From assembly GCA_027067035.1 (NCBI GenBank), contig JAMOMO010000459.1:1-5570 (forward strand): 5,570 nt of DNA, read 5' to 3'. The notes under the pieces are model-generated. The model had not been told where the DNA came from. It saw only the letters and a list, made by a program, of their open reading frames with translations, and searched no databases. The DNA is from Desulfobulbaceae bacterium. Lineage in GTDB: Bacteria > Desulfobacterota > Desulfobulbia > Desulfobulbales > Desulfocapsaceae. The translations under genes and the position numbers were made by a program. Positions 1-5,570 of this stretch are shown in pieces. Numbering within the stretch: position 1 is the stretch's first letter; each line of letters opens with the position of its first letter.

Positions 1-294
1 GAGATCCTCTGCACCAGTTTACGGGTAAAAGATCTGATCTTGAATGGTGAGGACGAAGAGAGAACTTTCTACAAAGTCATCCAGCAGGGATCAGCCATTG
101 ATATGCGCACCTTTGATCAGCATATTCTGGAACTCTACGAATCTGAACTTATCACTGAAGAGACTGCAATACGTTACAGCTCCCACAGAAACGAAGTTGC
201 CCGAGGCCTTGACACCATCAAGGCATCACGAGGAGAGGCAACGTCAACCCTCTCCGGTCTGGCCATGGAAGAAGAGGAACAAACCCGCTGGTAA
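1..294 (+). CDS. Type IV pilus twitching motility ATPase, PilT/PilU family (C-terminal fragment)
   Basis: The frame is open from the first base of the window, so the 5' end, including the Walker A, Walker B and His-box regions, lies outside. The 97 visible residues match the C-terminal helical domain of the hexameric PilT/PilU ATPases that power retraction of type IV pili at the inner-membrane base. The clearest stretches are RVKDLILNGEDEERTFYKVI, then MRTFDQHILELY and LITEETAIRYSS. In canonical PilT the first of these positions carries an AIRNLIRE-type motif; here it reads RVKDLILNG, so a PilU-like or accessory PilT paralogue is more likely than the main retraction motor. The protein ends in a Ser/Thr-containing, acidic tail (about 23 residues, with EEEE near the end) beyond the conserved helices. 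The stop is TAA at 292-294, and the next gene follows after 11 bases with its ribosome binding site in the gap, which implies co-transcription. Family assignment is confident; PilT versus PilU cannot be settled from this fragment. Confidence 0.85.
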   Translation, partial: EILCTSLRVKDLILNGEDEERTFYKVIQQGSAIDMRTFDQHILELYESELITEETAIRYSSHRNEVARGLDTIKASRGEATSTLSGLAMEEEEQTRW

Positions 295-300
295 AGAGGA
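295..300 (+). promoter_or_regulatory. Ribosome binding site of the zinc-ribbon gene
   Basis: AGAGGA lies five bases before the ATG at 306, immediately after the stop codon of the pilus ATPase gene. It fixes the start of the 230-residue protein and supports translation from a shared transcript. Confidence 0.7.
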
Positions 301-305
301 CTGCA

Positions 306-998
306 ATGACTATTATATGCCAAAACTGTAATAAAAAGCTGAAACTCAGTGACAAGATAAAAAAAGGCATCCATCAGCTGGCCCCGGGGCGGCTGCTGCG
401 TCTGCCCTGCCCCAAGTGTGGTGAAGCCATCGTGCTCGATGGCAACAGCCTGAACGCCAGGAATACAGCTCCTGCGACAAAGACAAAAAAAGGAGCCGTC
501 AAGCCACCGGAAGCACCCGACATCAGCTGGCTCAAGGAAGGGACCTTTGAAGAGGAGGAGGTTGTTGAGGACATTCCACAGACCCTCATCCTTATTAATC
601 CCGGAATAGCACGGGACCAGGTGTCCAAGGCAATAGAGAGCATCGGCTACCAGGCAAGTTTTGCCGGTTCAGACGAAGAGGCCATGGAAAGGATGCAGTT
701 CGTCAACTATGCCAGTGTCATCCTCCACACCAGTTTCAGGCCGGGGCCCCTTGACGATTCCCCCTTCCATAACTTCATGCGCGACATGTCCATGGCCAAG
801 CGCAGATTTATTTTCTACATTCTCATCGGCCCGGAATTCTCCACGCTCTACGATCTGGAGGCCCTTGCATTTTCAGCAAACCTGGTCGTCAATGACAATG
901 AAATCCCCGAACTTCTGACCATCCTCCGCAAGGCAATACCGCGCTACGAAGAACTCTTTGGTTCTCTCATGGCCGAAATCAGCGCCTACAGCGGCTAA
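306..998 (+). CDS. Zinc-ribbon protein with degenerate receiver-like domain, possibly pilus-associated; function unknown
   Basis: This 230-residue soluble protein has no signal peptide or membrane segment. Residues 5-38 form a zinc ribbon with two CxxC knuckles (C5/C8 and C35/C38) separated by a basic stretch, resembling the short N-terminal zinc ribbons (MJ0042-like) of many deltaproteobacterial proteins. Residues 45-90 are a low-complexity linker, first Lys/Ala/Pro-rich and then acidic (EEEE). Residues 92-213 alternate predicted strands and helices like a response-regulator receiver: TLILINP, a helix, QASFA, a helix, ASVILHTSF, then RFIFYILIG and ANLVVND. The residues needed for phosphorylation appear to be missing: there is no acidic pair after strand 1, His141 sits about where the phospho-acceptor Asp belongs, and no Lys is seen at strand 5. 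It would then be a pseudo-receiver used for protein contacts. The start is fixed by AGAGGA at 295-300. Its position 11 bases after a PilT/PilU gene suggests a role in pilus control, which is inference. I do not recognise a named family. Confidence 0.85.
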   Translation: MTIICQNCNKKLKLSDKIKKGIHQLAPGRLLRLPCPKCGEAIVLDGNSLNARNTAPATKTKKGAVKPPEAPDISWLKEGTFEEEEVVEDIPQTLILINPGIARDQVSKAIESIGYQASFAGSDEEAMERMQFVNYASVILHTSFRPGPLDDSPFHNFMRDMSMAKRRFIFYILIGPEFSTLYDLEALAFSANLVVNDNEIPELLTILRKAIPRYEELFGSLMAEISAYSG

Positions 999-1022
999 AA
1001 CTCCAACAGCACGACAGAGAGA

Positions 1023-3119
1023 ATGAAGAACAGATACTCAGCAAACGACGCAGACCTCTATGCACAATCCCTGGACAGCTGCAATGCGGATCTTGCAATG
1101 CGAAGCTACACCTCCCGGCTCATCGGCCGGGAAGAAGACCTGGTACTCCATGGCGGCGGCAACACCTCGGTTAAATCCTCCATCACAACCCTTCTCGGCG
1201 ACAGCTGCGAGGTTCTCTTTATCAAGGGAAGCGGCTGGGACCTGGCCACAATAGAGCCGCAGGGATTTCCCGCCCTTGACCTGAATTACCTGCGCCGTCT
1301 CCGTTCCCTTGAAGAGTTGACAGACGAAGACATGGTCAACCAGTTTAAAACCCACATGCTGGATTCAAGTGCGCCGAATCCATCAATTGAAACACTGGTA
1401 CACGCCTTTCTTCCCCACAAGTTCATAGACCATACCCATGCTGACGCCATTGTCACTCTCACCAACATGGCCGACCCTGAAGCACGGCTCAAAGAGGCAC
1501 TGGGCGACACAATCGGCATCCTTCCCTGGATCATGCCCGGCTTTCCCCTTTCCAGAAAAGTTGCAGAACTCTATGAACAGCGGCCGGAGATGGAAGCCAT
1601 CATCCTGCTCAACCATGGTATCTTCACCTTCGGGGAAACAGGAGAGGCGGCCTACAGCAGAATGATCCACTATGTCAGCCTGGCCGAGGACTACATTGCT
1701 GCAGCTCAAAAAACAGCACCGGCAGCACAGCCTGCAGGTGAAGCCCCTGACGCCGGCACCATCCTGCCGATCCTGCGCGGCGCATTGACCATCACTGAAA
1801 AAGGTTCTCCCCGTCCCTTTTATCTCAAACTCAACCGGGATCAGGAGATACTGAACTGCCTGAGCGAAAAAGACGCTCAGGCCCGCTACAGCTCTGGTGT
1901 CCTCACCCCTGACCATGTGATCCGCACCAAGAATCACCCCCTCTGGCTCAGCATTGAAGCAAAAGATGACGAGACAATCAGCCGCAGCATTGAAAATGGC
2001 CTGAAGGACTATGAAACGGCCTATATGGACTACTTCACAACACAGCTTCACAACAAGGGAGTGGAGCGCATCTGCCTTGACAAAAAACCGCGGATCATAC
2101 TTATTCCGGGACTTGGAATGATCAGCTGCGGCCACACGGAAAAAGCAGCTGCAATCGCTGGAGACATCGGGCGCCATACCCTTCTGGCCAAACAGAAGGG
2201 TGCTTGCATTGCCCCCTATCGGGAACTGGAGGAGGCCCACATATTCGACATGGAATACTGGAGCCTTGAGCAGGTCAAACTCGGCAAAGGCTCAGTGCTC
2301 CCCCTCACCGGGCAGGTCGCCCTTGTCACCGGCGGTGGAGGAGCCATTGCCTGCGGCATCGGCAGAATGCTCCTCAAGGCCGGTGCCCATGTCTTTCTGT
2401 CGGACCTGGACGAAACGCGGCTCAACAAGGTCTGCGATCTGTTGCGACTTGAATTTCCCGCAGAACGGATCACTGCTCTCAGCATGGATGTCACGGACAG
2501 GAACGCGGTGCACAGGGGCATGACAGACATCGTGGAGGAGTACGGCGGACTGGACATCCTGGTACCCAATGCCGGTCTTGCCCACGTCGCCACCCTGGAA
2601 GAACTTGACGAAAGCACCTTCCGTCAGGTGACAGAGGTCAACACCATGGGGGTCTTCCAGGTCATTCAGGCAGCCATCCCGGTTTTTAAACGACAGGCAT
2701 TACTCGGTTCCGCCGCCGGCCACATCATCATCAACAGTTCCAAGAATGTCTTTGCACCGGGTGCTGCATTCGGGGCCTATTCATCATCCAAGGCAGGGGC
2801 CCACCAGCTTGGAAAGATTGCGGCCATGGAACTCGCTGCCTACAATGTCCGGGTCAATATGATCAATGCCGATGCGATCTTCGATGACCATGGAATATCC
2901 TCCGGGCTCTGGGATGTGGTCGGACCTGACAGGATGCGCTCCAGAAACCTGGACCCTGAAGGCCTGAAAGCCTACTACCGGGAACGCAATCTCCTGAAAA
3001 CAGCGGTCCTTGCCGATCATGTGGGTAACGCGGTGGTCTTCTTTGCTTCAAGCCTCACCCCCACCACCGGGGCGACTCTGCCCGTGGACGGAGGAGTGGC
3101 TGCCGCTTTCCCACGCTAG
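1023..3119 (+). CDS. Bifunctional class II aldolase / short-chain dehydrogenase (RhaD-aldolase/ADH, RhaEW-type fusion)
   Basis: The 698 residues match the usual length (about 690) of the fusion family typified by Bacillus RhaEW, which cleaves L-rhamnulose-1-phosphate to DHAP and lactaldehyde and oxidises the lactaldehyde. The aldolase part (about 25-225) shows HGGGNTS at 43-49, a likely catalytic Glu123, and metal ligands His137, His139 and His198 (DHTHAD, LLNHG). An Ala/Pro-rich linker (228-245) leads to a family-specific middle region (250-425) with IPGLGM and FDMEYWSLEQVKLGK. The SDR part (about 428-698) has a glycine loop at 436-447, Asp461 after strand 2 (suggesting NAD over NADP), NAG at 516-518, Asn540, and the catalytic set Ser573, Tyr586 and Lys590 (YSSSK). 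The ATG at 1023 matches family N-termini (YTSRLIGREEDLVLHGGGN follows at the expected distance), although the ribosome binding site is poor: a purine run, AGAGAGA, abuts the start. It lies 24 bases after the preceding gene, probably in the same transcript. No rhamnose kinase, isomerase or transporter is nearby, so the real substrate is uncertain. Cytoplasmic. Confidence 0.93.
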   Translation: MKNRYSANDADLYAQSLDSCNADLAMRSYTSRLIGREEDLVLHGGGNTSVKSSITTLLGDSCEVLFIKGSGWDLATIEPQGFPALDLNYLRRLRSLEELTDEDMVNQFKTHMLDSSAPNPSIETLVHAFLPHKFIDHTHADAIVTLTNMADPEARLKEALGDTIGILPWIMPGFPLSRKVAELYEQRPEMEAIILLNHGIFTFGETGEAAYSRMIHYVSLAEDYIAAAQKTAPAAQPAGEAPDAGTILPILRGALTITEKGSPRPFYLKLNRDQEILNCLSEKDAQARYSSGVLTPDHVIRTKNHPLWLSIEAKDDETISRSIENGLKDYETAYMDYFTTQLHNKGVERICLDKKPRIILIPGLGMISCGHTEKAAAIAGDIGRHTLLAKQKGACIAPYRELEEAHIFDMEYWSLEQVKLGKGSVLPLTGQVALVTGGGGAIACGIGRMLLKAGAHVFLSDLDETRLNKVCDLLRLEFPAERITALSMDVTDRNAVHRGMTDIVEEYGGLDILVPNAGLAHVATLEELDESTFRQVTEVNTMGVFQVIQAAIPVFKRQALLGSAAGHIIINSSKNVFAPGAAFGAYSSSKAGAHQLGKIAAMELAAYNVRVNMINADAIFDDHGISSGLWDVVGPDRMRSRNLDPEGLKAYYRERNLLKTAVLADHVGNAVVFFASSLTPTTGATLPVDGGVAAAFPR

Positions 3120-3124
3120 AGAAC

Positions 3125-3163
3125 AAAAAACGGGCACTCAACAGCTCTTCTGTCGAGTGCCCG
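3125..3163 (-). terminator. Rho-independent terminator of nadA in the convergent spacer
   Basis: CGGGCACTC (3131-3139) and GAGTGCCCG (3155-3163) form a perfect 9-bp arm. After one A/C mismatch, four more pairs (3141-3144 with 3150-3153) close on the 5-base loop CTCTT. Six A's at 3125-3130 become a T-run following the hairpin when read on the - strand, so it is a classical terminator for nadA, whose stop is about 30 bases upstream. On the + strand the hairpin is followed by CAGCATCTG, without a T-run, so it should stop the aldolase gene's transcript less well. Confidence 0.85.
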
Positions 3164-3193
3164 CAGCATCTGTCCTTCACACAGAGAAGACCG

Positions 3194-4291
3194 TCAGGAA
3201 TTCCTCCGGGCATGCGGCCCCCTGGCAAAATCCATCATGCGCTGCAGTGGAATCAGCGCCCTCTTCCGAAGGTCCTCATCAACCAGAATCTCATCTCCGC
3301 CTCCCCGCAACGCTGCAGCAAGGTTGCGCAGACCATTCATGGCCATCCACGGACAGCGCAGACAGCTCTCGCAACTGCCCCCCGCACCACCGGTGGGCGC
3401 CTCCAGAAAGGTCTTATCCGGTTCCGCCTGCTGCATCTTATAGAATATACCTGGCTCTGTGGCCACAATAAACTCCGTTGCATCAAGCGTACTCCCGGCC
3501 CCTATAAGGGCCGTGGTGGAACCAACCACATCTGCCATGGCCACTATATCAGCCGGTGATTCAGGGTGAACCAGAATGGCTGCATCCGGATATTTCTTCT
3601 TCAACTCCCTGATACCATCCGCCTTGAACAGCTCATGGACCACACAGCTGCCGGGCCAGATCAGCATCTCGACACCCGTGGCCCCCTGGACATAAGAGCC
3701 AAGGTGCCTGTCAGGTGCCCAGAGTATTTTTTCTCCCTTTTCCGCAAGATACCTGACAATGGGCAGAGCAATGCCCGAGGTAACCACCCAGTCGGCTCTG
3801 GCCTTCACCGCGGCACTGGTGTTGGCATATACCACAACCGTATGATCCGGATGGGCATCACAGAATTCCGTAAAACGATCCACGGGGCATTCCAGATCAA
3901 GGGAGCAGGTGGCCTCGGCATCGGGCATCAGGATTCGCTTTTCTGGATTCAGTATCTTCGCCGTCTCCCCCATGAAACGCACGCCTGCCACCACCAGAGT
4001 GCCCGCAGGATGCTCACTTCCGAAACGCGCCATTTCAAGGGAGTCCGCCACATGGCCACCGGTCTCTTCAGCAAGCTGCTGCAGCTCGGGGGAAGTGTAG
4101 TAGTGGGCAACCAGGACGGCATCTTCCTGCTGCAGCAGTGATTTGATCTCAGCTGTGAGTGCCGCACGTTCTCCCGATACATATTCCGCAGTCTGCAGCT
4201 CTGCTGCCTTCCGTGCCTGTTCCATAAGTTCTGCCACTGGAACAGGGGAAAGCGTCTTTTTGCAGAGGGTTTCTCTCTGTGAAGCAGCCAT
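3194..4291 (-). CDS. nadA: Quinolinate synthase NadA (4Fe-4S enzyme of de novo NAD synthesis)
   Basis: NadA condenses iminoaspartate with dihydroxyacetone phosphate to give quinolinate in the cytoplasm, using a [4Fe-4S] cluster with one open iron site. The 365 residues align throughout with the E. coli-type enzyme (347 residues). Visible blocks are VAHYYTSPELQQLAEETGGH (61-80), DSLEMARFG, VAGVRFMGETAKIL (101-114), YANTSAAVKARADWVVTSG, WAPDRHLGSYVQ, HPESP (242-246), VGSTTALI and GIFYKMQQAEPDK. The three expected cluster ligands are Cys129 (TCSLD), Cys216 (GSCVVHE) and Cys313, the last Cys of CESCLRCPW at 307-315. The N-terminus is about 16 residues longer than in E. coli, but the start is backed by an excellent AAAGGAG five bases upstream. 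Neither nadB nor nadC is next to it, so the pathway genes are scattered or L-aspartate dehydrogenase is used instead. The gene ends with TGA (3194-3196) before a strong terminator. No NAD-responsive operator could be identified by eye. Identification is very secure. Confidence 0.98.
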   Translation of the reverse strand: MAASQRETLCKKTLSPVPVAELMEQARKAAELQTAEYVSGERAALTAEIKSLLQQEDAVLVAHYYTSPELQQLAEETGGHVADSLEMARFGSEHPAGTLVVAGVRFMGETAKILNPEKRILMPDAEATCSLDLECPVDRFTEFCDAHPDHTVVVYANTSAAVKARADWVVTSGIALPIVRYLAEKGEKILWAPDRHLGSYVQGATGVEMLIWPGSCVVHELFKADGIRELKKKYPDAAILVHPESPADIVAMADVVGSTTALIGAGSTLDATEFIVATEPGIFYKMQQAEPDKTFLEAPTGGAGGSCESCLRCPWMAMNGLRNLAAALRGGGDEILVDEDLRKRALIPLQRMMDFARGPHARRNS

Positions 4292-4296
4292 TATTT

Positions 4297-4303
4297 CTCC
4301 TTT
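4297..4303 (-). promoter_or_regulatory. Ribosome binding site of nadA
   Basis: On the - strand AAAGGAG precedes the nadA ATG (4289-4291) with a spacing of five bases. It is the strongest Shine-Dalgarno sequence in the window and decides the start in favour of the 365-residue form. Confidence 0.85.
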
Positions 4304-4494
4304 ATCTACTCTTTTACCGTTCCTGAATCCGTGACGAAAATTTGGCCAGAGACAGTATGATCTCTTTGTTATCGCAATTTTTCTGTAAACAGCGGCCCGG
4401 TTTTTCTCTTTACCCTGTTGTACGGTTTTGCCCTGCCGGGCATCCTTTCATGGCGGAACCATAGCACATGTTGCCACTCTGTGGCAGAAAAAAA
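4304..4494 (-). other. Spacer between the diguanylate cyclase gene and nadA; presumed nadA upstream region
   Basis: This is the longest non-coding stretch in the window. It should hold the nadA promoter, but I found no -35/-10 pair with acceptable spacing: TTTACA (- strand, 4384-4389) has no good -10 partner 16-18 bases downstream. It also lacks a hairpin followed by T's on the - strand, so read-through from the cyclase gene into nadA is possible. Two small inverted repeats occur: TGCCAC/GTGGCA at 4472-4486, and 5-base arms AGAGA/TCTCT at 4348-4365. Confidence 0.4.
4472..4486. repeat. Short perfect inverted repeat after the diguanylate cyclase stop
   Basis: TGCCAC-TCT-GTGGCA gives a 6-bp stem with a 3-base loop. 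It lies next to seven A's (4488-4494) that directly adjoin the cyclase stop codon. Read on the - strand, the T-run comes before the hairpin, the reverse of a standard terminator. It may be a 3'-end stabilising hairpin or chance. Confidence 0.4.
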
Positions 4495-5570
4495 TCACAC
4501 CACCTGAGCGGAAACCTGTTCGCTAAAAAGAACCACCCTGTTTCTTCCTTCGGTCTTGGCCCTGTACAGTGCCCGGTCGGCAACCCCGAGCAACTCATTT
4601 TCAGTCTGAGCATGATCCGGATAGACGGCAATACCTACACTTATTGTCATGCGTATCACTCCGCTATCCTGACTTGAAACAAAATCTTCGTTTTCAATGG
4701 CTGAGCGGATCCTCTCTGCAAGCAGAAGGGCATTTTCCGCAGTCATATTCGGGGCCAGAATAACAAATTCCTCCCCGCCGAAACGGGCCAGACAGTCTTC
4801 CTCCCTGATATGTTCTGAAAAAATCCGGGTGCAGGCCAGCAGCATCTCATCACCTGCCAGATGACCGTGGCTGTCATTGATCTTCTTGAAATGATCAATA
4901 TCAACCATGAGCATGGCCAGAGGCCAGGCATACCTGGTGCTGCGGGCCAGTTCCTCACGCAGCCGGGTATTCAGAAGAAGGCGGTTATAGACCCCTGTCA
5001 GGGGATCATTATAGACAAGTGACTCCAGACGCTTTGCCATATTATACATGGTCCGGGAGAGAAGGCTGAACTCATCGTCCCTTTTTTCATCCGGTCTGAC
5101 GAGATCAAACTTTCCCGAGGCAATCTTGGCGGCAGTGGCCTCAAGTTTCATCAGGGGGGCGGTGATCATTCCGGTGATGAGTGCTGCCATGAGGATGGCC
5201 CCGGTGAGGCCGATGAGCAGTGTGGTTATTATCTTTTTCTTCAGTTCTGAAATAGCAGCCCGTATCTCAACGTGGGAATAGCCGAGAATCACGTTCCCCA
5301 GAACCTCGTCTCCAAGCATCACCGGTTCCACAGTCTTTGGCAGTGAGGCATCCAGCACCAGCCTTCCGGGAACAGGGGGAGCGGCTGCGGTATCCATGGA
5401 AAAAGATAATTTCTCCCCCACCTCGGAGAGGGTTTCAGACATTATAACTGTATTTTCCAGGTCCACGATCTTCACAAAAAGCACATTTGCTTCCTGCATG
5501 GCAAGCTTTACCTGTTCGTAGAGACTTGCAAGATCGCGACTCAGAAAGGCCTGGGTGGATAACTGGGAAA
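4495..5570 (-). CDS. Membrane-bound diguanylate cyclase: periplasmic sensor, HAMP and GGDEF domains (5' end outside window)
   Basis: The frame stays open from the stop at 4495-4497 to the window edge, giving 357 visible residues. The internal ATG at 5497-5499 is therefore probably not the start; 23 more in-frame residues precede it, and an N-terminal membrane helix should lie beyond the edge. Numbering from that Met, residues before about 88 look like the end of a CACHE-like periplasmic sensor (NVLFVKIVDLENTVIMSE, then GNVILGYSHVEIRAAISELK). Residues 91-112 are a transmembrane helix, 113-160 a HAMP linker (TAPLMKLEATAAKIASGKFD), and 161-326 a GGDEF domain starting NDPLTGVYNR. The active-site motif is GGEEF (241-245), and RxxD (REED, 232-235) stands five residues before it, so both catalysis and product inhibition should be intact. 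MVDIDHFKKINDSHGHLAGD is fully conserved. The enzyme makes cyclic di-GMP from two GTP in response to an unknown periplasmic signal. No EAL domain follows. It lies 203 bases upstream of nadA in the same direction, and no functional link is evident. Confidence 0.93.
   Translation of the reverse strand, partial: SQLSTQAFLSRDLASLYEQVKLAMQEANVLFVKIVDLENTVIMSETLSEVGEKLSFSMDTAAAPPVPGRLVLDASLPKTVEPVMLGDEVLGNVILGYSHVEIRAAISELKKKIITTLLIGLTGAILMAALITGMITAPLMKLEATAAKIASGKFDLVRPDEKRDDEFSLLSRTMYNMAKRLESLVYNDPLTGVYNRLLLNTRLREELARSTRYAWPLAMLMVDIDHFKKINDSHGHLAGDEMLLACTRIFSEHIREEDCLARFGGEEFVILAPNMTAENALLLAERIRSAIENEDFVSSQDSGVIRMTISVGIAVYPDHAQTENELLGVADRALYRAKTEGRNRVVLFSEQVSAQVV

Noticed and set aside
1383..2240. 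A 285-codon open frame on the - strand inside the aldolase gene
   Set aside because: It lies wholly antisense to conserved aldolase sequence, has no recognisable domain and is best explained as a codon-bias shadow.
3566..4141. A 191-codon open frame on the + strand inside nadA
   Set aside because: It is antisense to the strongly conserved NadA coding sequence and its product resembles no family.
4348..4365. Inverted repeat AGAGA-N8-TCTCT upstream of nadA as an operator
   Set aside because: The arms are only five bases and low in complexity, so chance occurrence is likely; no match to a known NAD-regulator site was recognised.
4463..4484. Possible sigma-54 promoter on the - strand (TGGCA followed by TGC)
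   Set aside because: The GG-to-GC distance is 10 bases, whereas the -24/-12 element requires 12.
4410..4631. A 73-codon - strand frame spanning the cyclase 3' end and the spacer
   Set aside because: It overlaps the well-supported GGDEF coding frame and its translation shows no family resemblance.
5497..5499. ATG as the real start of the diguanylate cyclase
   Set aside because: The frame is open to the window edge, no Shine-Dalgarno precedes this ATG, and the sensor domain would lose its first membrane helix.

Overview
The window is ordinary bacterial chromosome, dense in genes and moderately GC-rich, with no sign of mobile elements, CRISPR or RNA genes. It holds five protein genes. A type IV pilus retraction-type ATPase, a periplasmic-sensor diguanylate cyclase, an E. 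coli-type quinolinate synthase with an oxygen-sensitive Fe-S cluster and a large fused aldolase/dehydrogenase together suggest a Gram-negative bacterium. My best guess is Desulfobacterota (a deltaproteobacterial, Desulfobulbales-like lineage). That guess rests on protein style only and is not proven by the sequence.

Left part, + strand (1-3119): the C-terminal end of a PilT/PilU-family ATPase, 11 bases, a zinc-ribbon protein with a degenerate receiver-like domain, 24 bases, then a 698-residue bifunctional class II aldolase/short-chain dehydrogenase of the RhaD-aldolase/ADH (RhaE-RhaW) fusion type. The tight spacing suggests one transcript. The first two genes plausibly work together in pilus-driven motility; the third is metabolic and may simply be carried along.

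Centre (3120-3193): a short convergent spacer with a strong hairpin. Its T-run lies on the - strand side, so it mainly terminates nadA.

Right part, - strand (3194-5570): nadA (quinolinate synthase, de novo NAD synthesis) with a strong ribosome binding site. Upstream of it are a 203-base spacer with no convincing promoter or terminator and a membrane-bound diguanylate cyclase whose 5' end lies outside the window. The cyclase has an intact GGEEF active site and an intact inhibitory RxxD site.

I see no clear undescribed multi-gene system. The best leads are the zinc-ribbon/pseudo-receiver protein beside the pilus ATPase, and the aldolase/SDR fusion, which lacks any sugar-catabolism context and has an unusual nucleotide-binding glycine loop.
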